A program made the translations under genes and the position numbers. From assembly GCA_900554325.1 (NCBI GenBank), contig USHA01000081.1, positions 1 through 8,846 on the forward strand: a stretch of 8,846 nt of DNA. Direction: 5' to 3'. Below are positions 1 through 6,264 of this stretch, in pieces (position 1 is the first letter of the stretch; every line of letters begins with the position of its first letter). The stretch is from an uncultured Collinsella sp. (lineage in GTDB: Bacteria; Actinomycetota; Coriobacteriia; Coriobacteriales; Coriobacteriaceae). The notes beneath the pieces are model-generated. The model was not told the DNA's origin. It was given only the letters and a program-made list of their open reading frames with translations, and made no database searches.

Positions 1-46
1 CGATGCCGTCTGGGCGCAGGCCAGATAACGTGGGCGAACACGTCTG

Positions 47-1405
47 CTAGCGCAGGTAAGCCTTCGCGTTGCTCAGACTGTAGGCAATCGTCGAGCCGTT
101 GTGCAGCAGTGACGACGTCTGCGGAGTAATCATGCCGGTAATACCCAATGCCAACAACGCCGAGTTGGTGAGCATCACCTTGGAATATGAACTCGTCAGA
201 CGGTCGATAAGCCCCTGACTCATGCGGCGCAGGCGCACGATCGCGGCGAGATCTGTATCGGTCAGGATGATATCGGCGACCTCCTTGGCGATGTCGCTTC
301 CACCGCCCATCGCCAAGCCCACGTCGGCCAAACCGAGCGCCGGCGAATCGTTGACGCCATCGCCCACCATGGCAACGTGGCGCCCCTCGCTCTTAATGCG
401 CTCCACATACGCGTACTTGTCCTCGGGCAGGAGCTCGGCCTTAAACTCATCGACGCCCGCCTCTCGCGCAATGCGCTCGGCCGTGCGCTCGGAGTCGCCC
501 GTGAGCATAACGACATGCCTGACGCCCAGCGCATGCAGGTCAGCGATGGCCTCACGCACACCAGGTTTGAGCGGATCCTCGATACCAAGCACGCCCACAA
601 CCGTGCCGTCGACCGCCAGATACAGCGGCGACAGGCCCTGCATCTGGGACTCGATTTGCTCCTTAATGTCGGACTCGAGCTGCGCGCTCTCATCCTCAAA
701 TACAAAGTGCGCGGAACCGATGATGGCGCGACGCCCTTCAATGGACGAAGCGATGCCGTGCGCCACGATGTACTCGACGGCGGCATGGCGCTCGCGGTGC
801 TCGAGCCCGCGCTCGCGGGCGGCGTTGACCACGGCACGCGCCACCGGATGCGGAAAATGCTCCTCCAAGCAAGCGGAAAGGCGCAGGATCTCGTCCTCGC
901 TCCAACCATCGGTGGTGAGCACGCAGGCAAGACGCGGCTGCGCCTCGGTAAGCGTGCCGGTCTTATCAAACACAATGGTGTCGGCCTTGGCAAACGATTC
1001 AAAGTACTTGGCGCCCTTGACCATAACACCCATCTTGGCAGCATCGCTCATGGCAGTCATGACGGCGACGGAACCCGTGAGCTTGAGTGCGCACGAGTAG
1101 TCGACCATCAGTGCCGCCGAGGTCTTGATGAGGCTGCGGGTGGTAAGCGCAACCAGGCCCGCGAGCAGGAAGTTCCACGGGACGATCTTGTTGGCGAGGT
1201 CTTCCATGTGCGACTGGCCCTCGGACTTGAGCGAATCGGCCGTCTGCACGAGCGAGACGATCGAGCGGAGCTTGGTCTGCGCCGTGTTGGCGCGCACGCG
1301 CACCAAGATGCTGCCGTCTTCCACGACGGTACCGGCGAACACATCGTCGCCCACGCTGCGCTCGACGGCCAGCGGCTCGCCGGTCAGGGTCGCCTGGTTG
1401 ACCAT
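47..1405 (-). CDS. C-terminal fragment of the P1B metal ATPase (catalytic part)
   Basis: This frame carries the second half of the pump: MVNQATLTGEP of the actuator, the YSC ion-site helix, DKTGT, the HP pair in HFPHPVA, MLTGDSERTAERIA, GDGVNDSPAL and the final LLHNGSTIAYSL membrane segment. The open frame extends to 1438, but the first 11 residues beyond the internal ATG do not look like ATPase sequence. An ATG ending at 1405, preceded by AGGGAG four bases upstream, is the only plausible independent start. It lies at the frameshift, so reinitiation is conceivable but unproven. Without the N-terminal helices the product is unlikely to transport. It is best read as part of one broken gene. Confidence 0.55.
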   Translation of the reverse strand: MVNQATLTGEPLAVERSVGDDVFAGTVVEDGSILVRVRANTAQTKLRSIVSLVQTADSLKSEGQSHMEDLANKIVPWNFLLAGLVALTTRSLIKTSAALMVDYSCALKLTGSVAVMTAMSDAAKMGVMVKGAKYFESFAKADTIVFDKTGTLTEAQPRLACVLTTDGWSEDEILRLSACLEEHFPHPVARAVVNAARERGLEHRERHAAVEYIVAHGIASSIEGRRAIIGSAHFVFEDESAQLESDIKEQIESQMQGLSPLYLAVDGTVVGVLGIEDPLKPGVREAIADLHALGVRHVVMLTGDSERTAERIAREAGVDEFKAELLPEDKYAYVERIKSEGRHVAMVGDGVNDSPALGLADVGLAMGGGSDIAKEVADIILTDTDLAAIVRLRRMSQGLIDRLTSSYSKVMLTNSALLALGITGMITPQTSSLLHNGSTIAYSLSNAKAYLR

Positions 1406-2121
1406 AGCGCTCCCTGCTCGACAACACCGTCGATGCAAATGGACATGCCAGTGCGCACGGCGACCAAATCGCCGGGCTCGAGCTCGGTCGCGGCAACGCT
1501 TACCTCGGTGTCGCCGACAACCTTTTGCGCCTTGTCGGGCACATCGAGCAGCGAGTTGATGAGCTCGTTTTCGCTCATGGCGCGGGTGTAGTCCTCGAGC
1601 AGCTCGCCCACGTTGAGCAGGAACATCGTCTGGCCCGCGGTGTCGACATCACGCTTGACGAACGAAATGCCGATGGCCGAAGCGTCGAGCACAGGAACGG
1701 TCAGGCGTGGCTGCGCCAGCTCATGAAGGGCAGCGCGCAAAAATGCCATGTAACCAGCCACGACAAACACCGCACGCAGAGGCGTCGGCAAGAACCAGCG
1801 GCGCGCGTAGTGGGCGCCGATAAGTGTGGCAAGATCCATAACGAGTTTGTGCTTGCGCGGCTCGAGTTGCATCACGTAGCCCGACTCGGCATCGGCGATA
1901 GCTTGAGCATCGAGTGCGCCTAGGGCGTCGAGCACGCTTGCGCGGCGCGGCTCGTCGTACTCCAGCGCCATCTGGCCAATGCGGCCATACACGCGCACCT
2001 TGTGCACGCCATCGATGTCGCCGCCAAGCTTAAGAAGTGCATCGAGATCGCTCTCTGGCACAGGACCCGCCAATTGAAGACGGGTCCTGCCGGGGATCTC
2101 GCTAATAATCGAGAATCTCAT
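1384..2121 (-). CDS. N-terminal fragment of the P1B metal ATPase
   Basis: This frame encodes 245 residues. The first 237 are genuine ATPase sequence: an HMA-like ferredoxin-fold region containing GRTRLQL and a later GVHKVRVYGRIGQMALEY strand pattern, then hydrophobic helices including FVVAGYMAFL and the LNVGELLEDYT helix, then the first part of the actuator domain (GDLVAVRTGMSICIDGVVEQG). The last eight residues (ALWSTRRP) are out-of-frame sequence before a premature stop. The ATG start follows the upstream gene's stop by 18 bp, and the ribosome-binding site is weak, consistent with coupling to that gene. Alone it lacks the TGE loop, phosphorylation domain and nucleotide-binding domain, so it should not be an active pump. 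Confidence 0.6.
   Translation of the reverse strand: MRFSIISEIPGRTRLQLAGPVPESDLDALLKLGGDIDGVHKVRVYGRIGQMALEYDEPRRASVLDALGALDAQAIADAESGYVMQLEPRKHKLVMDLATLIGAHYARRWFLPTPLRAVFVVAGYMAFLRAALHELAQPRLTVPVLDASAIGISFVKRDVDTAGQTMFLLNVGELLEDYTRAMSENELINSLLDVPDKAQKVVGDTEVSVAATELEPGDLVAVRTGMSICIDGVVEQGALWSTRRP
1409..1416 (-). other. Frameshift site (one base missing) in the metal ATPase
   Basis: Upstream of this point the coding frame reads VVEQG; downstream the homologous frame resumes as AMVNQATLTGEP, shifted by one. Restoring one base here gives EQG-x-AMVNQ, the usual pattern before the TGE loop of P1B ATPases. The exact missing base cannot be fixed, because several insertions restore a sensible residue. 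There is no long homopolymer (only CCC) and no classical slippery heptamer. Confidence 0.85.
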
Positions 2122-2139
2122 AGTTTGTGCCTGAGAGCG

Positions 2140-2385
2140 TTACTCGGCTGCCTCGTCAGCAGCGGCCTCGCTCTGGGTGATGTAGGCAGCCTCGGCAACC
2201 ATGTCGTCGACATTGGCCTTGGCCTGCTCGACCATGTCCTGGTAGCAGTTCTTGACGCGCATACCGCACGCAATGCCCTGCACGCAGGCATTCTTTACCG
2301 GAGCGCTGGTGAGCAGCTTGATGCCGGCCGTACCAAGCAGAAAACCGCCACCGACAAGCAGGGTGTTAAAAGTCGACTTCTTCAT
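2140..2385 (-). CDS. Small single-pass membrane protein with three Cys, partner of the metal ATPase (DUF6110/DUF1490-like)
   Basis: The protein has 81 residues. It has a short basic start (MKK), one glycine-rich hydrophobic segment at about residues 6-25 (FNTLLVGGGFLLGTAGIKLL), a middle helix-like stretch with Cys at 34, 40 and 47, and an acidic, alanine-rich tail (about 60-81). I chose the internal ATG at 2385 because AGGGAG lies just upstream; a longer frame to 2442 adds 19 residues that do not look conserved and has no visible ribosome-binding site. Gene order (small membrane protein, then P1B ATPase, same strand) matches mycobacterial Rv3269-Rv3270, where the DUF1490 protein PacL1 assembles with and assists CtpC. 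I recall the gut-bacterial family DUF6110 as having this size and layout, but could not check. A role as metal-binding partner or scaffold for the pump is inference. Cys spacing of 6 and 7 would place all three near one helix face. Confidence 0.8.
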   Translation of the reverse strand: MKKSTFNTLLVGGGFLLGTAGIKLLTSAPVKNACVQGIACGMRVKNCYQDMVEQAKANVDDMVAEAAYITQSEAAADEAAE

Positions 2386-2400
2386 GTTGCTTCTCCCTTT

Positions 2401-2433
2401 TGCCGCACAAGCGCGGCATGGTGCCTTAGCACC
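2401..2433 (-). promoter_or_regulatory. Two tandem hairpins in the leader of the metal operon
   Basis: Two short inverted repeats lie side by side between the inferred transcription start and the ATG at 2385. One has GGTGC/GCACC arms (2420-2424 and 2429-2433) with a 4-base loop; the other has TGCCGC/GCGGCA arms (2401-2406 and 2413-2418) with a 6-base loop. The second ends about 6 bases before the purine-rich ribosome-binding site. They are not followed by a T tract, so they do not look like a terminator. A role in leader folding or translation control is possible. Confidence 0.35.
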
Positions 2434-2465
2434 CGAGTTCATTAGTTTGCTCGAGCACGCTTTTG

Positions 2466-2494
2466 AAAATAGTTTAGTATAACTATTTGGTCAA
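2466..2494 (-). promoter_or_regulatory. Predicted promoter with operator-like dyad for the metal operon
   Basis: On the minus strand TTGACC (2489-2494) and TATTTT (2466-2471) are separated by exactly 17 bp, a good sigma-70-type layout. The AT-rich stretch contrasts with GC-rich flanks. A perfect dyad, AAATAGTT (2467-2474) and AACTATTT (2481-2488) with a 6-bp centre, fills the spacer and overlaps the -10, the classic place for a repressor operator. The binding protein is unknown; a metal-responsive repressor is a reasonable guess. The inferred start is near 2459, giving a leader of about 74 nt. Confidence 0.6.
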
Positions 2495-2531
2495 CAATGG
2501 CTAACTTTTTGGAAACTATGGGGGTGAACTC

Positions 2532-2564
2532 AATATGACAAAGGGACAGTCCCTTTGTCATATT
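2532..2564. repeat. Perfect 33-bp palindrome, REP-like or bidirectional terminator
   Basis: The arms AATATGACAAAGGGAC (2532-2547) and GTCCCTTTGTCATATT (2549-2564) are perfect reverse complements around one central base. The element starts one base beyond the ABC gene's stop codon and sits upstream of the metal operon promoter. There is no run of T after either arm, which argues against an ordinary intrinsic terminator. Such GGGAC-centred palindromes look like dispersed extragenic repeats; that it is multicopy is inferred. It may still stop or protect the ABC transcript. Confidence 0.75.
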
Positions 2565-2565
2565 C

Positions 2566-4323
2566 CTACAGCTGCCAGGCAGCCGCCTCCTTTTGCAGCG
2601 CAACCATGCGGGCGAATTCTCCACCTGCCGCCTTGAGCTGCGCCGGAGCGCCCTGCTCGGCAACCACGCCATCCTTGAGCACAACGATTTTGTCGGCATT
2701 TTCCACCGTACGCATACGATGGGCAATAACGATAACCGTCTTACCTGTAAGCAGACGGGAGAGTGCCTGCTGTACCACGGTCTCGTTCTCCACGTCCAAG
2801 CTCGCCGTCGCCTCGTCCAACAGCACGATGGGCGCATCTTTGAGCAGCGCGCGAGCGATGGAGATGCGCTGGCGCTCGCCGCCGGAGAGTTTGGAGCCGT
2901 TCTCACCGATCATGGTGCCGTAGCCCTGCGGCATGCGGCTCACAAACTCGTCGCAGTTGGCGGCACGCGCGGCCGCAAGCACTTCCTCATCGGTGGCATC
3001 ACGACGCCCGAGGCGGATGTTTCCCATCACCGTGTCGTCAAAGAGCAGCACGTCTTGGAACACGATGGCGTAATCACGCAGCAGTACCTCGGGATCAACG
3101 CTCGCAACATCCACACCGCCCACGGTAACCTTGCCCGCGGTGGTATCCCAAAAGCGTGCGGCCAGGCGGCTCACCGTGGACTTACCGGAACCCGAAGGAC
3201 CGACCAGTGCCGTGACCTCGCCCTCCTTGGCGGTAAAGCTCACATCGGTAAGAACTTTCTCGCCGGCGCGGCCGTCCTCGCCCGCACCATAGCCAAATGC
3301 CACGTGATCGAACACCACATCGTGGCCCACGGGCTCAAATTTCTCGCTGCCCCGCGCCACAGGCTCTTCCATGATGGAACGCATGCGCTTGGCAGACGAC
3401 TCGGCGACAAACAGCTCGGACATTAACATTAACGCCTGGTCAAAGGGCGCATAGATACGGCTCACCATAAGCAGGAAGGCAAATATCACCAAAAAGTCGA
3501 CCTGCCCGGAGGCGACCATCGCGGCACCCGTGACCAGCGTGGTGGCAATGCCCAGACGCAGGATGACAAAGGCAGAGTTGACCAAAAGCCCGTTAGCGAG
3601 CTCGCCCTTGGTGGTCTCGCGCTCCTCGGCATCGATCACGGCGTTGAGCCCCTCAAGATAATGGGCCTCCTGGTTGGTGGCGCGGATCTCGCGCACACAA
3701 TCGAGCGTCTCCTGGATCGCCTCGGTGACTTTGACCTTCTCGGCGCGAACACGGTCGAACACCGGGACCATGGGGCCGCGCGTCAAATACAGCACGGCAA
3801 AGGCCACGGGAACGCTCCAGAACGCCGCGATCGCCAACTGCCAGCAAAAGAACAGCGATGCTGCGAACACAATAGCGCTTGCGATAATGGCGCCCCAAAG
3901 CTCTCCCAACACGTGGCTGTAGGCGTGCTCCATGGCCTGGACGTCGCCCATGATGGTCTCGGTTAAATCGGCCAGATCACGACGACCAAAAAACGACAGC
4001 GGCAGTTTGCGCAAGCGCTCGGCAATCTCCATACGCTGCTTGCCGCACTCCTCGTAAAAGATGCAGTAGGTGTAGTAATACTGCTGCCAGTTAGAGGCAA
4101 AGAGCAACACAAAAAAGACCACGAGGCCGCCCACGATCGGCAGGGCATCCGGCAGGTCGGCGCCAGTGGCGAGATGTTCGACAAAACCGGCCATGACCAG
4201 GAATAAAAAGCCCATGCCGGCCATGGTAATAAGATTGGTGAGCGTGGTCCAGAAAATGCCGCGCTTTACGCCGGCGACGCCTTTATCGGATAGGAAATAC
4301 TTCTTTTGGAATGAGGCGAACAT
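2566..4323 (-). CDS. ABC half-transporter (membrane domain plus ATPase), YbtQ/IrtB-like
   Basis: This 585-residue protein has a six-helix type IV membrane domain (about 20-315) followed by a cytoplasmic ATPase domain (about 335-575). The ATPase motifs are canonical: Walker A GPSGSGKST 375-383, Q-loop Gln 423, signature LSGGERQR 479-486, Walker B IVLLDEAT 499-506 with Glu 504, D-loop SLD 508-510 and switch His 535. The membrane domain has LPLSFFGRRDLADLTETIMGD (about 108-127), a segment I associate with the YbtQ/IrtB branch that, with a partner, imports iron siderophores despite its exporter-like fold. The ATG touches the stop of the preceding gene (TAAATG), and its ribosome-binding site (GGGAGG) lies inside that gene, so the two should be made in equal amounts as a heterodimer. 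Export of a small molecule or peptide remains possible. Confidence 0.85.
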   Translation of the reverse strand: MFASFQKKYFLSDKGVAGVKRGIFWTTLTNLITMAGMGFLFLVMAGFVEHLATGADLPDALPIVGGLVVFFVLLFASNWQQYYYTYCIFYEECGKQRMEIAERLRKLPLSFFGRRDLADLTETIMGDVQAMEHAYSHVLGELWGAIIASAIVFAASLFFCWQLAIAAFWSVPVAFAVLYLTRGPMVPVFDRVRAEKVKVTEAIQETLDCVREIRATNQEAHYLEGLNAVIDAEERETTKGELANGLLVNSAFVILRLGIATTLVTGAAMVASGQVDFLVIFAFLLMVSRIYAPFDQALMLMSELFVAESSAKRMRSIMEEPVARGSEKFEPVGHDVVFDHVAFGYGAGEDGRAGEKVLTDVSFTAKEGEVTALVGPSGSGKSTVSRLAARFWDTTAGKVTVGGVDVASVDPEVLLRDYAIVFQDVLLFDDTVMGNIRLGRRDATDEEVLAAARAANCDEFVSRMPQGYGTMIGENGSKLSGGERQRISIARALLKDAPIVLLDEATASLDVENETVVQQALSRLLTGKTVIVIAHRMRTVENADKIVVLKDGVVAEQGAPAQLKAAGGEFARMVALQKEAAAWQL

Positions 4324-6150
4324 TTAGGCCTCGCCTCCCTTCGTGACGGCGGCATCCGCGGTCGCTGCAGTGATTTTCCAGCTCGCGGCCTGTTCGTATT
4401 CGGCCCACATCTTGGCATACAAACCCTCTTGGGACAGCAACTCGGCATGGGTACCCGACTCCTGCACGCTGCCCTGGTTGAGCACCACGATTTGGTCTGC
4501 GCCCACTACAGTCGAGAGTCGGTGCGCAATCATAATGACCGTGCGACCCGCCGCCAGCTTGCTAAAGGCGCGCTGGATGAGTGCCTCGTTCTCGGGATCG
4601 GCAAACGCCGTGGCCTCATCGAGCACCACGATAGGCGCGTCTTTAAGGATCGCGCGGGCGAGTGCCACGCGCTGGACCTCGCCGCCCGAAAGATATGCTC
4701 CGCCGGCACCGAGCATGGTATTGATGCCCTGTGGGAGCTTGGCCACAATGTCGTCGCACTGAGCTGCGGAGAGGGCCGCACGCACTTCGTCGTCAGTGGC
4801 CGTAGGCTTGGAGGCGCGCACGTTATCGGCAAGTGTTTGCCGGAACAGCTGGTTGGTCTGGAACACGAAGGCGACCTGGCCCATAAGCTCGTGCGGATCC
4901 ATATCGCGAACGTCCACACCGCCTACGAGCACTCGACCCGAGGAGACATCCCAAAAACGCGGGATCAGGCTTGCGCAGGTTGACTTGCCGCCGCCCGAGG
5001 GACCCACCAGGGCGAGAGTGCTACCCGCGGAAACACTGAAACTCACATGGCTAACGGCAGGTGTTTCGGCACCCTCGTAGGTAAAACTCACGTCCTCAAA
5101 TCGCACGTCGCCACCGGCAGGGTGCTTGGGTTGGGCGGGCACGGAGAGCTGCTTGGAATCCATGACGCTTCGAATACGAGCCAGCGAATCGGCACTCATC
5201 TGGGAGGCCTCGCCCACAAACATGAGCTTGGTCATGGCCGTCGGCACCACGGCCGAAAATATCGCGTAAAACGTGAAGTTGGCCATAAAATGCGCGAAGT
5301 CCGTCTCGCCCGGCGCCAACAGCAACGCCACGGGTAACAGGAATGCCACAAGACCATTGAGCGCGGTAAGGTTGAGTACCTGCGGACCTCGACAGAACGT
5401 GCCCGCATAGTTTTGTGCCATGTCGGCGTATTCGGCGATCGCATCGTGGAAGGCCTTAAAGGAGCAGACCGTCTGCTGAAACACCTTGACCACGGGGATG
5501 CCGCGTACGTATTCGGTGCCGGTCTTGTTCATCTTGACCAGCGCCCCCATGTAGGCCTTCATAAACTCGCCGCCCTTGCCGCCCATCATGGTGGCCATGG
5601 CGCCAAACGAAACGACGACCGAGATAAGGCATGCCGCGCCCAAGCGCCAATCGAGGACGAAAAGCAATACGAGCAGGCCCACGACCATGGCGGCGGCGCC
5701 TGCGATATCGGGCAGCATGTGCGCGAGCAGGGTCTCGGTGGAGGCGGCGCATCCGTCTACAATACGGCGCAGCTCACCGGTGGCGTGCGTGTCAAAATAG
5801 CCAAGCGGCAGCTTAAGCAGGTGCTCGCTCGTAGTCTTGCGGATATTGGACGCGCAGCGAAACGCGGACAGATGCGTGCACATGAGCCCCACGAAATAAG
5901 CTACGATGCTTGCCAGGGCAAACCCCACGGCCCACCAACCGTACATCGCGATGTTAGTGGCTTCGCTCCAGTTAGGTGCCACGGCAATCAGATCGCGCGC
6001 GACAAGCCAAATGCACACGTACGGGCCAAAGCTCAGCAGCTGCGAGAGCGCCGAGAGCGCCATGCCCAAATACGTTAGGAATTTACGGTCGCCGGCATAT
6101 GCAAGCAGCTCGCCGATACCGCCGCCTTCCCTTTTTGATCCCTTTGCCAT
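4324..6150 (-). CDS. ABC half-transporter (membrane domain plus ATPase), YbtP/IrtA-like
   Basis: This 608-residue first gene of the pair has a membrane domain at about 20-320 and an ATPase domain at about 345-585, followed by a short Ala/Thr-rich tail. Motifs are Walker A GPSGGGKST 383-391, Q-loop Gln 431, signature LSGGEVQR 487-494, Walker B IVVLDEAT 507-514 with Glu 512, and switch His 543. Its D-loop reads AFAD (515-518) rather than SALD, and EATAFADPENE is a stretch I associate with YbtP-type proteins. Both this protein and its partner keep the catalytic Glu and His, so both ATP sites may hydrolyse. Start choice rests on AAAGGA upstream of the ATG at 6150. It lies divergent to an AraC-family gene across 114 bp, as ybtP does to ybtA in yersiniae. 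No N-terminal siderophore-interacting domain like that of IrtA is present, and the substrate is not shown by sequence. Confidence 0.85.
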   Translation of the reverse strand: MAKGSKREGGGIGELLAYAGDRKFLTYLGMALSALSQLLSFGPYVCIWLVARDLIAVAPNWSEATNIAMYGWWAVGFALASIVAYFVGLMCTHLSAFRCASNIRKTTSEHLLKLPLGYFDTHATGELRRIVDGCAASTETLLAHMLPDIAGAAAMVVGLLVLLFVLDWRLGAACLISVVVSFGAMATMMGGKGGEFMKAYMGALVKMNKTGTEYVRGIPVVKVFQQTVCSFKAFHDAIAEYADMAQNYAGTFCRGPQVLNLTALNGLVAFLLPVALLLAPGETDFAHFMANFTFYAIFSAVVPTAMTKLMFVGEASQMSADSLARIRSVMDSKQLSVPAQPKHPAGGDVRFEDVSFTYEGAETPAVSHVSFSVSAGSTLALVGPSGGGKSTCASLIPRFWDVSSGRVLVGGVDVRDMDPHELMGQVAFVFQTNQLFRQTLADNVRASKPTATDDEVRAALSAAQCDDIVAKLPQGINTMLGAGGAYLSGGEVQRVALARAILKDAPIVVLDEATAFADPENEALIQRAFSKLAAGRTVIMIAHRLSTVVGADQIVVLNQGSVQESGTHAELLSQEGLYAKMWAEYEQAASWKITAATADAAVTKGGEA

Positions 6151-6169
6151 GAGATTCCTTTCTAACGGC

Positions 6170-6198
6170 TTGAGAGTTAACCGTATTCAACTTATCAT
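6170..6198 (+). promoter_or_regulatory. Predicted promoter of the AraC-family gene
   Basis: TTGAGA (6170-6175) and TATCAT (6193-6198) are separated by exactly 17 bp on the plus strand, about 67 bp before the chosen start codon. Transcription would begin near 6205. No equally good promoter was found for the divergent ABC operon, consistent with activator-dependent transcription in that direction. Confidence 0.55.
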
Positions 6199-6226
6199 TG
6201 ATGTGTTAGCCATGGCTCACAATCAA
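6198..6226. promoter_or_regulatory. Imperfect dyad in the divergent intergenic region
   Basis: TGTTAGCCA (6204-6212) and TGGCTCACA (6213-6221) form an 18-bp palindrome with one mismatched pair. Outer TTGAT (6198-6202) and ATCAA (6222-6226) extend the symmetry with a small offset. The site covers the predicted start of the AraC gene and lies about 55 bp upstream of the ABC gene, so one bound protein could repress the regulator and activate the transporter. Assignment to the neighbouring AraC protein is inference. Confidence 0.45.
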
Positions 6227-6264
6227 GCCAGGCGTGGACGTTTCTGCAAAGGAAAGGGACGCTT

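Larger units (their letters stand above)
47..2121 (-). pseudogene. P1B-type heavy-metal-translocating ATPase, frameshifted
   Basis: This gene would encode a membrane ATPase moving a transition-metal ion out of the cytoplasm. Joining its two reading frames gives about 691 residues, normal for P1B ATPases. In order the joined protein shows an N-terminal HMA-like region without a CxxC motif (about 1-75), the first membrane helices (about 108-175), an actuator domain with TGE at 247-249, a transmembrane site reading YSC at 342-344 where many relatives have CPC, the phosphorylated Asp of DKTGT at 386, the P1B-specific HP pair at 425-426, GDGVND at 587-592 and a last membrane segment near the C-terminus. 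The frame breaks after residue 237, just before the TGE loop, so neither half alone could transport. Every other core motif is intact, which suggests a recent lesion or a sequence/assembly error rather than old decay. It lies 18 bp downstream of the small membrane protein and is probably co-transcribed with it. The metal cannot be named from sequence. Confidence 0.85.

Noticed and set aside
1..46. Two 5-bp inverted repeats (TCTGG/CCAGA at 9-25; ACGTG/CACGT at 28-43) after the ATPase stop, as a terminator
   Set aside because: The stems are short and there is no T tract on the minus strand before the window ends.
1405..1430. Programmed -1 frameshifting as an explanation for the broken ATPase
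   Set aside because: No slippery heptamer of the X XXY YYZ type is present, and the break lies inside the actuator domain rather than at a domain boundary as in copA of E. coli.
377..1591. A 404-codon plus-strand open frame antisense to the metal ATPase
   Set aside because: It mirrors high-GC coding sequence on the other strand, has low-complexity composition with no recognisable domain, and the minus-strand frame carries all P-type ATPase motifs.
2386..2442. N-terminal extension of the small membrane protein to an ATG at 2442
   Set aside because: It has no ribosome-binding site, the added residues are unlike a membrane-protein N-terminus, and the stretch contains the leader hairpins; the ATG at 2385 has a strong AGGGAG.
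5413..6078. A 221-codon plus-strand open frame antisense to the first ABC gene
   Set aside because: It is His/Gly/Arg-rich with no recognisable domain, while the opposite strand encodes a clear ABC membrane domain.
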